A stretch of DNA of 64,000 nt from a bacterium (GTDB taxonomy: Bacteria > Bacteroidota > Bacteroidia > B-17B0 > Aurantibacillaceae), in NCBI GenBank assembly GCA_029945625.1, contig JAQSCW010000002.1:186001-250000 (forward strand). The letters run 5' to 3'. This document shows, piece after piece, positions 18,102 to 26,485 of this stretch; position 1 is the stretch's first letter; each line of letters begins with the position of its first letter. The notes under the pieces were generated by a model. That model was not told the origin of the DNA and did no database searches. It saw only the letters and a list, made by a program, of their open reading frames with translations. A program made the position numbers and the translations under genes.

Positions 18102-19055
18102 TTATTCGGTGTAATTACTTTGGGTGCCTGTTTCTTGGTTCACTTCACTCACTTTCATGATAAAAATATCGTTCATACTCGGAATAATCTCGTTAAATGA
18201 ATGTACTTCGCAGGTAGGAAGAATAGCCTGCAAAAACTGACTCGATGTTACCTTCGGAGCCAGTTTGATCGTGTAGGAGTGGATCTCGTCTTCGGTATGT
18301 TTGTCGAGCAAATCGCCACCGGCCCAGAGGGCATTGATGAAACCAAGGGGATTCCCTTTAAAACTAATCTTATACGTATTGGTTCTGTAAGTTTTACGAA
18401 TTTCTTTTACCGAACCGTCCAGAATTTTTTCAGCCTTGTTTATGAGGGCAATATTATCACATAGCTCTTCCACACTTCCCATGTTATGCGTTGAAAAAAT
18501 TACGGTAGACCCCTTCTTTTTTAATTCAAGTAACTCATTTTTTATCAATTGGGCATTAATGGGATCAAAGCCGCTAAAGGGCTCATCCAAAATCAGCAAT
18601 TCCGGCTCATGAATTACTGTTACAATAAATTGCACTTTCTGTTGCATGCCCTTACTCAGTTCTTCAACTTTTTTATTCCACCAACTCTCCATGTCAAACT
18701 TGGCAAACCAAATTTTTAATCTCTTTTTTGCTTCGTATTTAGGAAGGCCTTTCAGCCGCGCCAAATAAAGCACCTGATCCCCCACGGTCATTTTTTTATA
18801 TAAACCGCGCTCCTCAGGCAGATACCCTATTCGCTCCACATGCTTTGGTTGAAGTTTTTCACCATGAAACAAAACTTCCCCGGTGTCGGGACCCGTAATT
18901 TGATTGATGATACGAATAAGTGAGGTTTTACCTGCGCCATTTGGTCCCAGCAATCCAAATACCGAACCCTGTTGCACAGAAAAAGAAATGTTGTGTAACG
19001 CAATATGAGAACTATACCGTTTGGAAACATTATGAATACCGAGAATCTCTGCCAT
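18102..19055 (-). CDS. ABC transporter ATP-binding protein (NatA-like)
   Basis: This 317-aa protein contains Walker A GPNGAGKT (residues ~36-43), signature ELSKGMQQK (a common variant of LSGGQ in this subfamily), Walker B LLILDEPFSGFDP (~152-164) and H-loop STHNM. The C-terminal ~90 residues form the DUF4162-like regulatory domain. I start at Met 19055 (MAEILGI), with 19061 two codons upstream as an alternative. It pairs with the permease at 16759. It likely powers export across the inner membrane. The DUF502 gene lies 63 bases upstream on the same strand. Confidence 0.9.
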   Translation of the reverse strand: MAEILGIHNVSKRYSSHIALHNISFSVQQGSVFGLLGPNGAGKTSLIRIINQITGPDTGEVLFHGEKLQPKHVERIGYLPEERGLYKKMTVGDQVLYLARLKGLPKYEAKKRLKIWFAKFDMESWWNKKVEELSKGMQQKVQFIVTVIHEPELLILDEPFSGFDPINAQLIKNELLELKKKGSTVIFSTHNMGSVEELCDNIALINKAEKILDGSVKEIRKTYRTNTYKISFKGNPLGFINALWAGGDLLDKHTEDEIHSYTIKLAPKVTSSQFLQAILPTCEVHSFNEIIPSMNDIFIMKVSEVNQETGTQSNYTE

Positions 19056-19118
19056 TATCAACTATTAAATTCAAATGTAATTATTTATACCACGCTGCTA
19101 AAACTATTACATGGGCGG

Positions 19119-19688
19119 TCAATCCACGTCGGTAACACCGCCGCTCAGCACAAATTTCATGGCATCTGCCGCCACTGCACTAAGAGGTTCGATGTTCTCC
19201 TTTGGAACAATAATTACCTTGCCGGATAAGGAATAAGAAAAAGGCAAATAAACGGCCACCTTATCTGGAATATTAAAATCTTTGAGAATCTCCTGCGTAA
19301 TAAAACCTATCTCCTGAATATTAGCTGCCGGATTGGTGAGCACTAATACCGGCTTGTTAAACCGTTTTTTGTTGCCCACAAAAGCATTTGTAAAATCCTT
19401 TACCGGTGAATAAATATGCCGAATAAATGGTGCATGCTCTAGCTTATCTTCAAAGTAATTAAAGATCTGCTTAAACACAAAAGAGGAAGCCAAAACACCC
19501 AGCAAGGTCACAAATCCGAGTGTAAGGCCCAGACCAAATAAGGTATTTAAGAAAATACTTGGGCTGAAACCCAAAAACGAAAACAGGCTTTCGAATATAT
19601 TAAATACCTGTACCAAAATTACGGCGGTAATGATGAGGGGAATAAACAGGATCAGACCCTGCAAAAAATAACTTAGAAAATTTTTCAT
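19119..19688 (-). CDS. DUF502 family membrane protein
   Basis: This 189-aa protein has two long N-terminal helices (FLQGLILFIPLIITAVILVQVF and a second at about 45-75), then a soluble domain with HIYSPVKDFTNAF and LPFSYSLSGKVIIVP, matching the DUF502 family of two-helix inner-membrane proteins of unknown role. Start chosen at Met 19688 (MKNFLSYFLQG), where the family normally begins. The frame is open to 19823 but the extension has no homology-like features. The gene faces away from 19823, with which it would share a promoter region. Confidence 0.75.
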   Translation of the reverse strand: MKNFLSYFLQGLILFIPLIITAVILVQVFNIFESLFSFLGFSPSIFLNTLFGLGLTLGFVTLLGVLASSFVFKQIFNYFEDKLEHAPFIRHIYSPVKDFTNAFVGNKKRFNKPVLVLTNPAANIQEIGFITQEILKDFNIPDKVAVYLPFSYSLSGKVIIVPKENIEPLSAVAADAMKFVLSGGVTDVD

Positions 19689-19822
19689 TGGCATAAAATT
19701 AGTCGATTTATACATACCAAAGCAAGATTGTTTTTCAAATACGTTGGCTTTTTTGTAATATATTTTGATATTCTTCGTTCCTACACTTATTTTATTACCT
19801 TTATTCAACCAAAAACGCCCCA

Positions 19823-20719
19823 ATGAAAAAATTCGCTTCCATCCTTTTTCTTTCTCAACTTCTTAATTTAAACGTGAACGCCCAAGACCAATTGTTCAAA
19901 AAGGACAATACGAAGGTGCTTGTAAAGATTACCGAAGTAGGATTAGATGAAGTGAAATACAAATTGTTCTCCAATTTAACCGGGCCCACTTATATTGACA
20001 ATAAACGCGATATAGCCCTTATCATTTATGAGAACGGCATTCATGAAGTGATGACGAACACGGTGCCGGGAAAACCTGCAGAAGCACAGGCCGGTAAAGT
20101 CACAACTGATGAGTATCCCCAAAACAACGCCAGACCAATGAACTCAAAAAAGGATTCTGCAAGTTATTTCAAATACAGTAACAGTATTTCTATCAATTTC
20201 TTCAATTTTGTAAATAACGAATTGGGGATTATTTATCAAAAAGAGTACTTTAAAAATAATTTTAACATTCAGATTCCTTTTGCTGTTGGTGCCGATAAAC
20301 CCTACGTTACGCAATCCACCTATTTTAACAGCAACAACTATGGCTCGTACACACTAAATCGAAAAATTTTTGAAGTTGGTTTTGGGATCAATTACTACCC
20401 CTCTCTCCGCAACAGTGCCAATTACTACATAGGCCCTTCCTTCCGATACATGCAATACGATGGCACACAAACTTACGGAGGATATCAGCTGTATACTAAT
20501 AATTCGGTGTTAACGCGCTATTGTATGTCAATTACCAATGGTTTGGTTCTGCGCACGCAGTCACGGATCGTGATTGCTGTGTTTGGCTCTTTAGGATTTA
20601 AACACGATGCGGTGTCGAGCATGTTAGAAGACCCGATCACTAAACAACCCATCAATCCTGTTAGCACGTCCTTCAATTTATATTTCTGGACAGGATTTAA
20701 TGTAGGCTTTTGCTTTTAA
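19823..20719 (+). CDS. Secreted protein: shared ~55-aa domain plus outer-membrane beta-barrel-like part
   Basis: This 298-aa protein has a signal peptide (MKKFASILFLSQLLNLNVNAQ). Residues ~24-80 hold the domain KVLVKITEVGLDEVKYKLF ... YIDNKRDIALIIYENGIHEVM, which is also present in the next two genes and is common in Bacteroidota without a named function. Residues ~110-298 alternate hydrophobic and polar residues and end in aromatic strands (LYFWTGFNVGFCF), like an outer-membrane porin-type barrel. The shared domain may sit in the periplasm. Function unknown. Confidence 0.65.
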   Translation: MKKFASILFLSQLLNLNVNAQDQLFKKDNTKVLVKITEVGLDEVKYKLFSNLTGPTYIDNKRDIALIIYENGIHEVMTNTVPGKPAEAQAGKVTTDEYPQNNARPMNSKKDSASYFKYSNSISINFFNFVNNELGIIYQKEYFKNNFNIQIPFAVGADKPYVTQSTYFNSNNYGSYTLNRKIFEVGFGINYYPSLRNSANYYIGPSFRYMQYDGTQTYGGYQLYTNNSVLTRYCMSITNGLVLRTQSRIVIAVFGSLGFKHDAVSSMLEDPITKQPINPVSTSFNLYFWTGFNVGFCF

Positions 20720-20836
20720 TTGAACTTTCCTTTGTTGGGATGCCACAATACTGAACATAATTGCAATGGAGATAAAAAAATGGAAAATAGTGTTGGAGTG
20801 TTGTCGTCCAATTTCAAAAATTAGTATTTTGTGAAC

Positions 20837-21685
20837 ATGAAAAAGGCACTCGTCTACTTCTCCCTACTTTTATTAGTAAGCTGCAGTGTGCAACAGCGCA
20901 AGTATCAGAAAGGCTTTTATGTGAGCCGTGTTCATCATAACAACTCAAAACAGGATAGCCGAAGCGCCACCGCGCCATCAAATAAAACACACTATCACGG
21001 AGATCAAAAGAAAGACATTCAACTTACAACGGGCGACCGCGAACAGTTAGCCGGCGCAGACATTCTACCCATTCATGTGGATCCTAAGAAAGCGCAAACA
21101 GGTACGATTTCACCACCCGACAGTTGCGATGTGCTCTTGTTTAAAGACGGATCGGAACTGCTGGCAAAAGTATTTGAGATCGGTTCGGATGCGGTGAAAT
21201 ATAAACGTTGCGACAACTTAAATGGTCCTTCTTATTTAACACGGAAAGAAGACCTCTTTATGATTAAATATGCCAATGGCACGAAAGAAGTAATGAAATC
21301 GCCGGCCGTGACTGAAAATAAGCAACCTGTTTATGAGGAGCCGAAATTTACACCACGAACTAAAACCATGCAGCCTCATGCTCCCTTTTCACTCGCCTTT
21401 GGGGCTTTGGCCGTGGTACTTTCATTTGTGTTTATGGGCATGGCTAGCAATTACACAGGCAATAGTCTTGCCGGCCAGGGATTTGGGATCATATTTGTAG
21501 CAGCAATCGTGTCGGCCATTTTAGCACTTGTTTTGGGAAGCAAATCCTATAATGAAATTAAGAATAACCCCGATGTTTATAAAGGAAAAGGTCTCGCAAT
21601 ACCCGGAAAGACTCTGGGAATTGCTACGTTGGCATTTTGGTTATTTGTTTTTTTATTGGTGCTCCTTATCCTTTTAACAATCTAA
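20837..21685 (+). CDS. Lipoprotein with shared domain and DUF4190-like membrane tail
   Basis: This 282-aa protein begins MKKALVYFSLLLLVSCS, with lipobox LVSC. Residues ~100-155 contain the shared domain: DVLLFKDGSELLAKV, VKYKRCDN, GPSYLTRKEDLFMIKYANG. The C-terminal ~90 residues have two hydrophobic helices separated by KSYNEIKNNPDVYKGKGLAI, the DUF4190 pattern. ATG 20837 is chosen over GTG 20831 because the signal starts there. A TTG-N18-TAGTATTTTG element precedes it. It is a tandem paralogue of the next gene. Function unknown. Confidence 0.7.
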   Translation: MKKALVYFSLLLLVSCSVQQRKYQKGFYVSRVHHNNSKQDSRSATAPSNKTHYHGDQKKDIQLTTGDREQLAGADILPIHVDPKKAQTGTISPPDSCDVLLFKDGSELLAKVFEIGSDAVKYKRCDNLNGPSYLTRKEDLFMIKYANGTKEVMKSPAVTENKQPVYEEPKFTPRTKTMQPHAPFSLAFGALAVVLSFVFMGMASNYTGNSLAGQGFGIIFVAAIVSAILALVLGSKSYNEIKNNPDVYKGKGLAIPGKTLGIATLAFWLFVFLLVLLILLTI

Positions 21686-21741
21686 AGAAGACACTGATAA
21701 CCAATACTAGAACTGCATTTCATCCACTAACTGATTGTAAT

Positions 21742-22566
21742 ATGAAAAATACGCTCCTGTTTTTGTCCTTCCTTCTCCTCCTTTCTTGCAGTGTGCAAAA
21801 ACGAAAATACCAGAAAGGATTTTATGTTAATCGCACACACCATCAGAATCACGATCAAAAAACAAAATCCACAAAGTCTGATCTTGCCAAACTAGAAGAG
21901 AAGAAAAAACCTGCAGTTCTGCATACAGGTGACAGGGTGCAATTAGCGGCATCAGATAATACCATTGAGCAACTGACACAAAGGAAACCATTGGCGCTAA
22001 AGCAGTCGCCACCCGATACCTGCGACGTGCTGTTGTTCCGGGATGGCTCCGAAATCCGTGCCAAGGTATTAGAAGTGGCGCCAACTGATATCAAATACAA
22101 ACGCTGCGATAATATTGAGGGTCCCTCTTATGTTACCCGCAAATCAGACCTTTTTATGGTAAAATACGCCAATGGCACCAAAGAAGTGATGAAAGAGGAG
22201 GCACCCGCTCAAAAAGAATTCAACACTTACAATCCTTCTCCCCAAAGCCAGGTAAAGTACAACAAGAAGAGAGCTGAAAACCATCCCCTTGCGGCGCTAT
22301 CTTTGCTTCTTGGCATTCTGGGAATTGTCATCATTATTATGGGCTTGTTTGGGTCAGTTGCAAATAATTCTTATACAGTATCTCCCATTGCAATCGGAGC
22401 CTCTGTCATCAGCTCTTTTCTTGCGGTGGTAGTTGGTATCGTATCGATGAAACAAATTGGGGAAAGTGATGGGGCTTTAAAAGGCAAAGGTTTGGCTTTG
22501 CCGGGTATCATCATGGGGGCCGTGATGCTTACTATCTGGCTACTCATTTTGTTGGCTACTTTGTAA
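21742..22566 (+). CDS. Lipoprotein paralogue with shared domain and DUF4190-like tail
   Basis: This 274-aa protein starts MKNTLLFLSFLLLLSCSVQ with lipobox LLSC, followed by KRKYQKGF as in the upstream gene. It repeats the architecture: DVLLFRDGSEIRAKV, IKYKRCDN, GPSYVTRKSDLFMVKYANG, then two C-terminal helices around KGKGLALPG. The two are clearly a tandem duplication (same order, 56-base gap). The frame is open back to 21637, but that start would hide the lipoprotein signal. Confidence 0.7.
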   Translation: MKNTLLFLSFLLLLSCSVQKRKYQKGFYVNRTHHQNHDQKTKSTKSDLAKLEEKKKPAVLHTGDRVQLAASDNTIEQLTQRKPLALKQSPPDTCDVLLFRDGSEIRAKVLEVAPTDIKYKRCDNIEGPSYVTRKSDLFMVKYANGTKEVMKEEAPAQKEFNTYNPSPQSQVKYNKKRAENHPLAALSLLLGILGIVIIIMGLFGSVANNSYTVSPIAIGASVISSFLAVVVGIVSMKQIGESDGALKGKGLALPGIIMGAVMLTIWLLILLATL

Positions 22567-22631
22567 ATGCATCGCCTCCATACTTTGCAAACAACTTTTA
22601 CTAAGCGTACATCTCCTCTAAAGTGCACAAG

Positions 22632-23909
22632 CTATCTTGAAATCGAGAAATAAAAAATATCGTCGTCGCTCCCGTTTTTTCTATTGCTGCTCAAATATCC
22701 CTTGGTGCCCCCGTATAAAAAATAGATCCCAAAATCATCGTAACGACTGTTTAAATTCGCACCTGCATTTTTTGCTTCCTCAAACATTTTAGTGGGTTCT
22801 TTTGATGGAAGCGCGTGAAAAATATCGAGGCCACCCATTCCCGGACGAAAATTGCTTGAATAATACAGTTCACCTTGTTGCGTTACGTGTGGATAAACAT
22901 CATGCCCCACTGAGTTAATTTCTTTTCCCACATTTACCGGCGGGTCCCAATCGTTATTGTTCCACTCGCACACAAAAATGTCTTTCCCGCCCATCGATCC
23001 CTTCATATCACTCGAAAAATACAACCGATTACCATCTTGGCTAACACAGGGATGCATAAAATCATACAACATGTTATTGTATTTAAAAGGTTTTATCTCG
23101 GGATGTGCATCATTGAGCGTACTCATTTTTAAAGTATACAACTGGTATTTATTAAAAGGATAAGGTGAAGGAAAATCCATATCGGCATTGGAAACCGGTT
23201 TACAAAAATACAAGAGCGAACCGTCGGGTGAAAAACTAATTTGTCCATAAATGGGAATGTTTAGGAATTTATTATACAAGGTGGTGTTCGAAAATTGAAG
23301 CGAATCGTTGCGGGTAAACGCAAAAATGAACTGCGTGCCGCGATCTGAAACAGGACTAAAGATTCTTAGTGTGGGCGCACGGTCGCGCAGGTAAAGCACT
23401 TTTTCTCCCAAAAAAAAGGGGCAAGATTCAGACAGATTGGAATTAAGGACCTTAGCTTCAAACACCTTTGTGAAAGACGAATCCATATAGAACCGGGCCG
23501 GATTTTTGTAGACCTTACCCCACTCGGCCAGACCGCTATTTTGGCTTTTCGCCAGCAGCAAAAACACCTTCTGCGCATCGGGTACACGATTATTGCTAAG
23601 AAGCGATCGGGCATACGAGAAATAATCCTGCTCGGTAACTTGCATGCTTTCCACTACCATTGGCCAATAATCGATGGCGCTATTAGGATCGTTGAGTTTC
23701 TCATAACATAAGGCGGCCTGGCGTGCAGCATAATAATCGCGGGGGTATTGATCGAGGTATTCAACATAAAGCATTACCGCCAGATCGTATTCCTGCTTGA
23801 TATACAACTTGTCGGCCTTTAGCAGCGACTTGGTGTACTCCTGTTGCGAAAAACCGGCACACCACAGCACCGTGAGGATGAAGAATAATAGGATGCGCAA
23901 CGTTTTCAT
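22632..23909 (-). CDS. PorE-like TPR/PD40 propeller protein lacking OmpA
   Basis: This 425-aa secreted protein has a signal peptide (MKTLRILLFFILTVLWCAG). Residues ~20-150 are TPR-like (LLKADKLYIKQEYDLAVMLY, AARQAALCYEKLNDPNSAIDYW). Residues ~170-425 carry PD40/WD40-like blades: GQISFSPDGSLLYFCK, HPCVSQDGNRLYFSSD, YPHVTQQGELYYSSNF, GGLDIFHA. This is the front part of the architecture of PorE (61250), without the regulatory and OmpA domains. It could be a periplasmic scaffold in the same system or an unrelated surface sensor; which is not decided by the sequence. Confidence 0.75.
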   Translation of the reverse strand: MKTLRILLFFILTVLWCAGFSQQEYTKSLLKADKLYIKQEYDLAVMLYVEYLDQYPRDYYAARQAALCYEKLNDPNSAIDYWPMVVESMQVTEQDYFSYARSLLSNNRVPDAQKVFLLLAKSQNSGLAEWGKVYKNPARFYMDSSFTKVFEAKVLNSNLSESCPFFLGEKVLYLRDRAPTLRIFSPVSDRGTQFIFAFTRNDSLQFSNTTLYNKFLNIPIYGQISFSPDGSLLYFCKPVSNADMDFPSPYPFNKYQLYTLKMSTLNDAHPEIKPFKYNNMLYDFMHPCVSQDGNRLYFSSDMKGSMGGKDIFVCEWNNNDWDPPVNVGKEINSVGHDVYPHVTQQGELYYSSNFRPGMGGLDIFHALPSKEPTKMFEEAKNAGANLNSRYDDFGIYFLYGGTKGYLSSNRKNGSDDDIFYFSISR

Positions 23910-23938
23910 TAAATTAAGAATATTCCTCTTTGCAGATA

Positions 23939-25198
23939 TTAATTTTTTATCAAAATAGACCGAAGTTCATCAGTCTCTGTTTGAATTTGGATAAAGTAAC
24001 ATCCCTTTTCAACATCTTTCAATTCGATCCGTTCAATGTTGGTTCCGAAAAACAGCATACTCCCTCCAAGATCGGTGATGGAAATGGTATAGTTAGTGCC
24101 GCTAACCTTTGGTACAATAATATGCAGAACATCGGTTGTCGGGTTTGGATAAAAACCGATTCCTGAAGGGGAACTTGTTTTTTGTAACCCCACCGTGCTC
24201 AGAGCTACGATGTTCTTTGACACAGAATCGCGCTTGCATGCGTTATACACCACGTGAGACACTGTGTAAGTGCCTGAATTCAAATACGTATGAGAGGGGT
24301 TTAAAAGTTGAGAAGAAGCGCCATCTCCAAAGAACCACTTCGCACTCATAGGGGCAGTAGAAATGCTAAATTGAAAAGAGCTGCTGTTTAGCGCCACTAC
24401 CGTAAAATCAGCCCAAGGCAAATAGATTCCTAAATTCCAAATTCCAACACTGTCGCGAACCACGTTGTGCGCCACCTGCTGCAAATAAGACAGCGTGGGG
24501 GTGGCAATTCCCGGATTATACGTGTTGCTGAGCACTGAACGTTGAAACAAGGTTTCGTAAAAAGCACAGGCTGTTAGATAAGAGCCTTCCAACGTTGGGT
24601 GACTTTCGTCGGCCTGATATAGTTCAAGCGCCGGACTGTAAGAAATAGAACTTCTGAAACACTCCCCGGCAGGCACCATTATTCCTTTGGTAGAATCGGC
24701 AAATGACTTATAGGATTGCCTTAACCGTGTTTGCATTCCCAAATAAGTGCATACCGGTGGGTACGAACCGCAATTCAGCGCATCCCCGTTCTTGCGTCCC
24801 CAGGTCTCATAAAAAACGGTGGTGGCGCAGGGATTGTATTTTTTTATGACACTGTCGAGTTTCAGTGCGTAAGGAAAAGTTTGTGCACCTACCTGGCCCG
24901 GCGAAAAAGAGGGTTCCTGGCTTTGCGCCTGAAGCACCACATAGTTCCAAGTTCCGGCCTTTATTTTATTAAGACTAGTGAGGTCGGTAAAGTGATTGTT
25001 GAAGGTATATCCCCCCGGACAGTTGCTGTCGAATATAAGTGAGTCACCACCCTGCAGTGCTATGCCTGCAATGAGGTTCGGTAAATTATTAACATACGTA
25101 TAACTGTTACCCAAAAACAAGACCCTTATTTTCTTCTGGTAGGCTTGCGAAAAGGCAAACAGTGGGATGAAAAGCAAAACAGAAATAATTTTTTTCAC
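23939..25198 (-). CDS. Secreted SGNH-hydrolase-like protein with PKD and T9SS type A domains
   Basis: This 419-aa protein starts at GTG 25198 and has a signal peptide (KKIISVLLFIPLFAFSQA). Residues ~25-265 form an SGNH/GDSL-like domain: LFLGNSYTYVNNLP with the nucleophile serine, and YQADESHPTLEG near 197 with the catalytic Asp and His. DUF4886 proteins have this layout. A PKD-like segment follows (AKWFFGDGAS), then the type A sorting domain: IGFYPNPTTDVLHIIVPK, ISDLGGSMLF-like and ERIELKDVEKGCYFIQI. It should be a surface esterase or glycan deacetylase; the substrate is unknown. Confidence 0.75.
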   Translation of the reverse strand: MKKIISVLLFIPLFAFSQAYQKKIRVLFLGNSYTYVNNLPNLIAGIALQGGDSLIFDSNCPGGYTFNNHFTDLTSLNKIKAGTWNYVVLQAQSQEPSFSPGQVGAQTFPYALKLDSVIKKYNPCATTVFYETWGRKNGDALNCGSYPPVCTYLGMQTRLRQSYKSFADSTKGIMVPAGECFRSSISYSPALELYQADESHPTLEGSYLTACAFYETLFQRSVLSNTYNPGIATPTLSYLQQVAHNVVRDSVGIWNLGIYLPWADFTVVALNSSSFQFSISTAPMSAKWFFGDGASSQLLNPSHTYLNSGTYTVSHVVYNACKRDSVSKNIVALSTVGLQKTSSPSGIGFYPNPTTDVLHIIVPKVSGTNYTISITDLGGSMLFFGTNIERIELKDVEKGCYFIQIQTETDELRSILIKN

Positions 25199-25363
25199 AC
25201 TCTAAAAATAGTGATTTTCGAATTTAAATTTCAACTAAATGATGAACAGGTTCGAGCGTCAAAATAACGCGCTCAGGTGAGTTTGAAGCCGGCTCGCGAA
25301 GCGGATTTAATAAAAATAGAACCTCCAGAATCACTCACGTAGGGCCTTTTTGATTTTAAACGG

Positions 25364-26437
25364 TTATGCAAACTTCTTTTCAAAGGCAGCCATAACATCT
25401 ACCAACACTTTTACACTTTCAAGAGGTAAGGCATTGTATAAGGAGGCACGGTACCCACCTACATCCCTGTGTCCTCGTATTCCACTAATCCCGGCATCCT
25501 TCCAGAATTTATCAAACTCAGGCTCCAGTTCAGGTTTGTTCATTAAAAAGCACACGTTCATTTGACTGCGGTCTTCCTGGGCAGCAGTACCTCTGAACAT
25601 TGAATTGCGATCAATCTCATGGTAAATAGCGTCAGATTTTTGGTTGTTCATCTTGGTAATCCATGGAATTCCACCGTTTTTTTTGAGCCATTGAAGGGTG
25701 AGCAGCGTCACATAAATGGGGAAAACGGGCGGCGTATTATACATGGAACCCGATTTGATATGCACCTGATAATCCATCATCGACAATAACTTCCTACCTG
25801 TTTTACCTAACACATCTTTCTTAACCATAACCATCGTGCTACCCGCGGGACCCATATTTTTTTGCGCACCTGCATAAATGAGATCAAAATTATTGGCGTT
25901 CACCGGTCTGCTAAAAATATCGGAACTCATATCACATACGAGTGGTATGGGAGATTTCGGGAATTCCTTTAATTGTGTGCCGTAAATGGTATTATTACTT
26001 GTAATATGCAGGTAATCTGCATCCTTGGGGATCTCGTATCCTTTGGGAATATAACTGAATTTCTTGTCTTCCGAAGAAGCTATCACTTTAGTATCTCCTA
26101 TTAGTTTCGCTTCCTTAATGGCCTTTCCTGCCCAAACCCCGGTGTTTACATACGCAGCGTAACCCGTTTCACGCAATAAATTAAATGGCACCATCGCGAA
26201 CTGAAGACTGGCTCCACCTCCCAAATAAATTACCTCATATGCATCCCCCACTCCAAAAAGTTCCTTTACAAGGGCACGCGCTTCGTCCATCACCTTCTCG
26301 TAATTTTTACTCCGGTGCGAAATCTCCAATAATGACAAATTAAGATTATCAAAATTAATACACGCCTCGGCGGCTTTTTGCAATACCTCTGCAGGTAATA
26401 TTCCCGGACCTGCACTGAAATTATGAACTTTGCTCAT
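25364..26437 (-). CDS. serC: Phosphoserine aminotransferase
   Basis: This 357-aa class V PLP aminotransferase begins MSKVHNFSAGPGILPAEVL, the usual SerC opening. The PLP lysine lies in YAGAQKNMGPAG (about residue 193), and SHRSKNYEKVM and GYRASLYNALPLESV are characteristic. It converts 3-phosphohydroxypyruvate and glutamate to phosphoserine in serine synthesis and can serve in pyridoxine synthesis. Length is normal. No serA is in the window. A promoter candidate precedes it within the 3' end of the WG-repeat gene. Confidence 0.95.
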   Translation of the reverse strand: MSKVHNFSAGPGILPAEVLQKAAEACINFDNLNLSLLEISHRSKNYEKVMDEARALVKELFGVGDAYEVIYLGGGASLQFAMVPFNLLRETGYAAYVNTGVWAGKAIKEAKLIGDTKVIASSEDKKFSYIPKGYEIPKDADYLHITSNNTIYGTQLKEFPKSPIPLVCDMSSDIFSRPVNANNFDLIYAGAQKNMGPAGSTMVMVKKDVLGKTGRKLLSMMDYQVHIKSGSMYNTPPVFPIYVTLLTLQWLKKNGGIPWITKMNNQKSDAIYHEIDRNSMFRGTAAQEDRSQMNVCFLMNKPELEPEFDKFWKDAGISGIRGHRDVGGYRASLYNALPLESVKVLVDVMAAFEKKFA

Positions 26438-26455
26438 AGTTATTTTTTTTGATGA

Positions 26456-26485
26456 TAAATGTACTGATGTTTAATCGTATAACAA
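26456..26485 (-). promoter_or_regulatory. Candidate promoter for serC
   Basis: On the minus strand TTG (26485-26483), 19 bases, TACATTTA (26463-26456). The last base differs from TAnnTTTG. It overlaps the last codons of the upstream gene. Confidence 0.4.
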
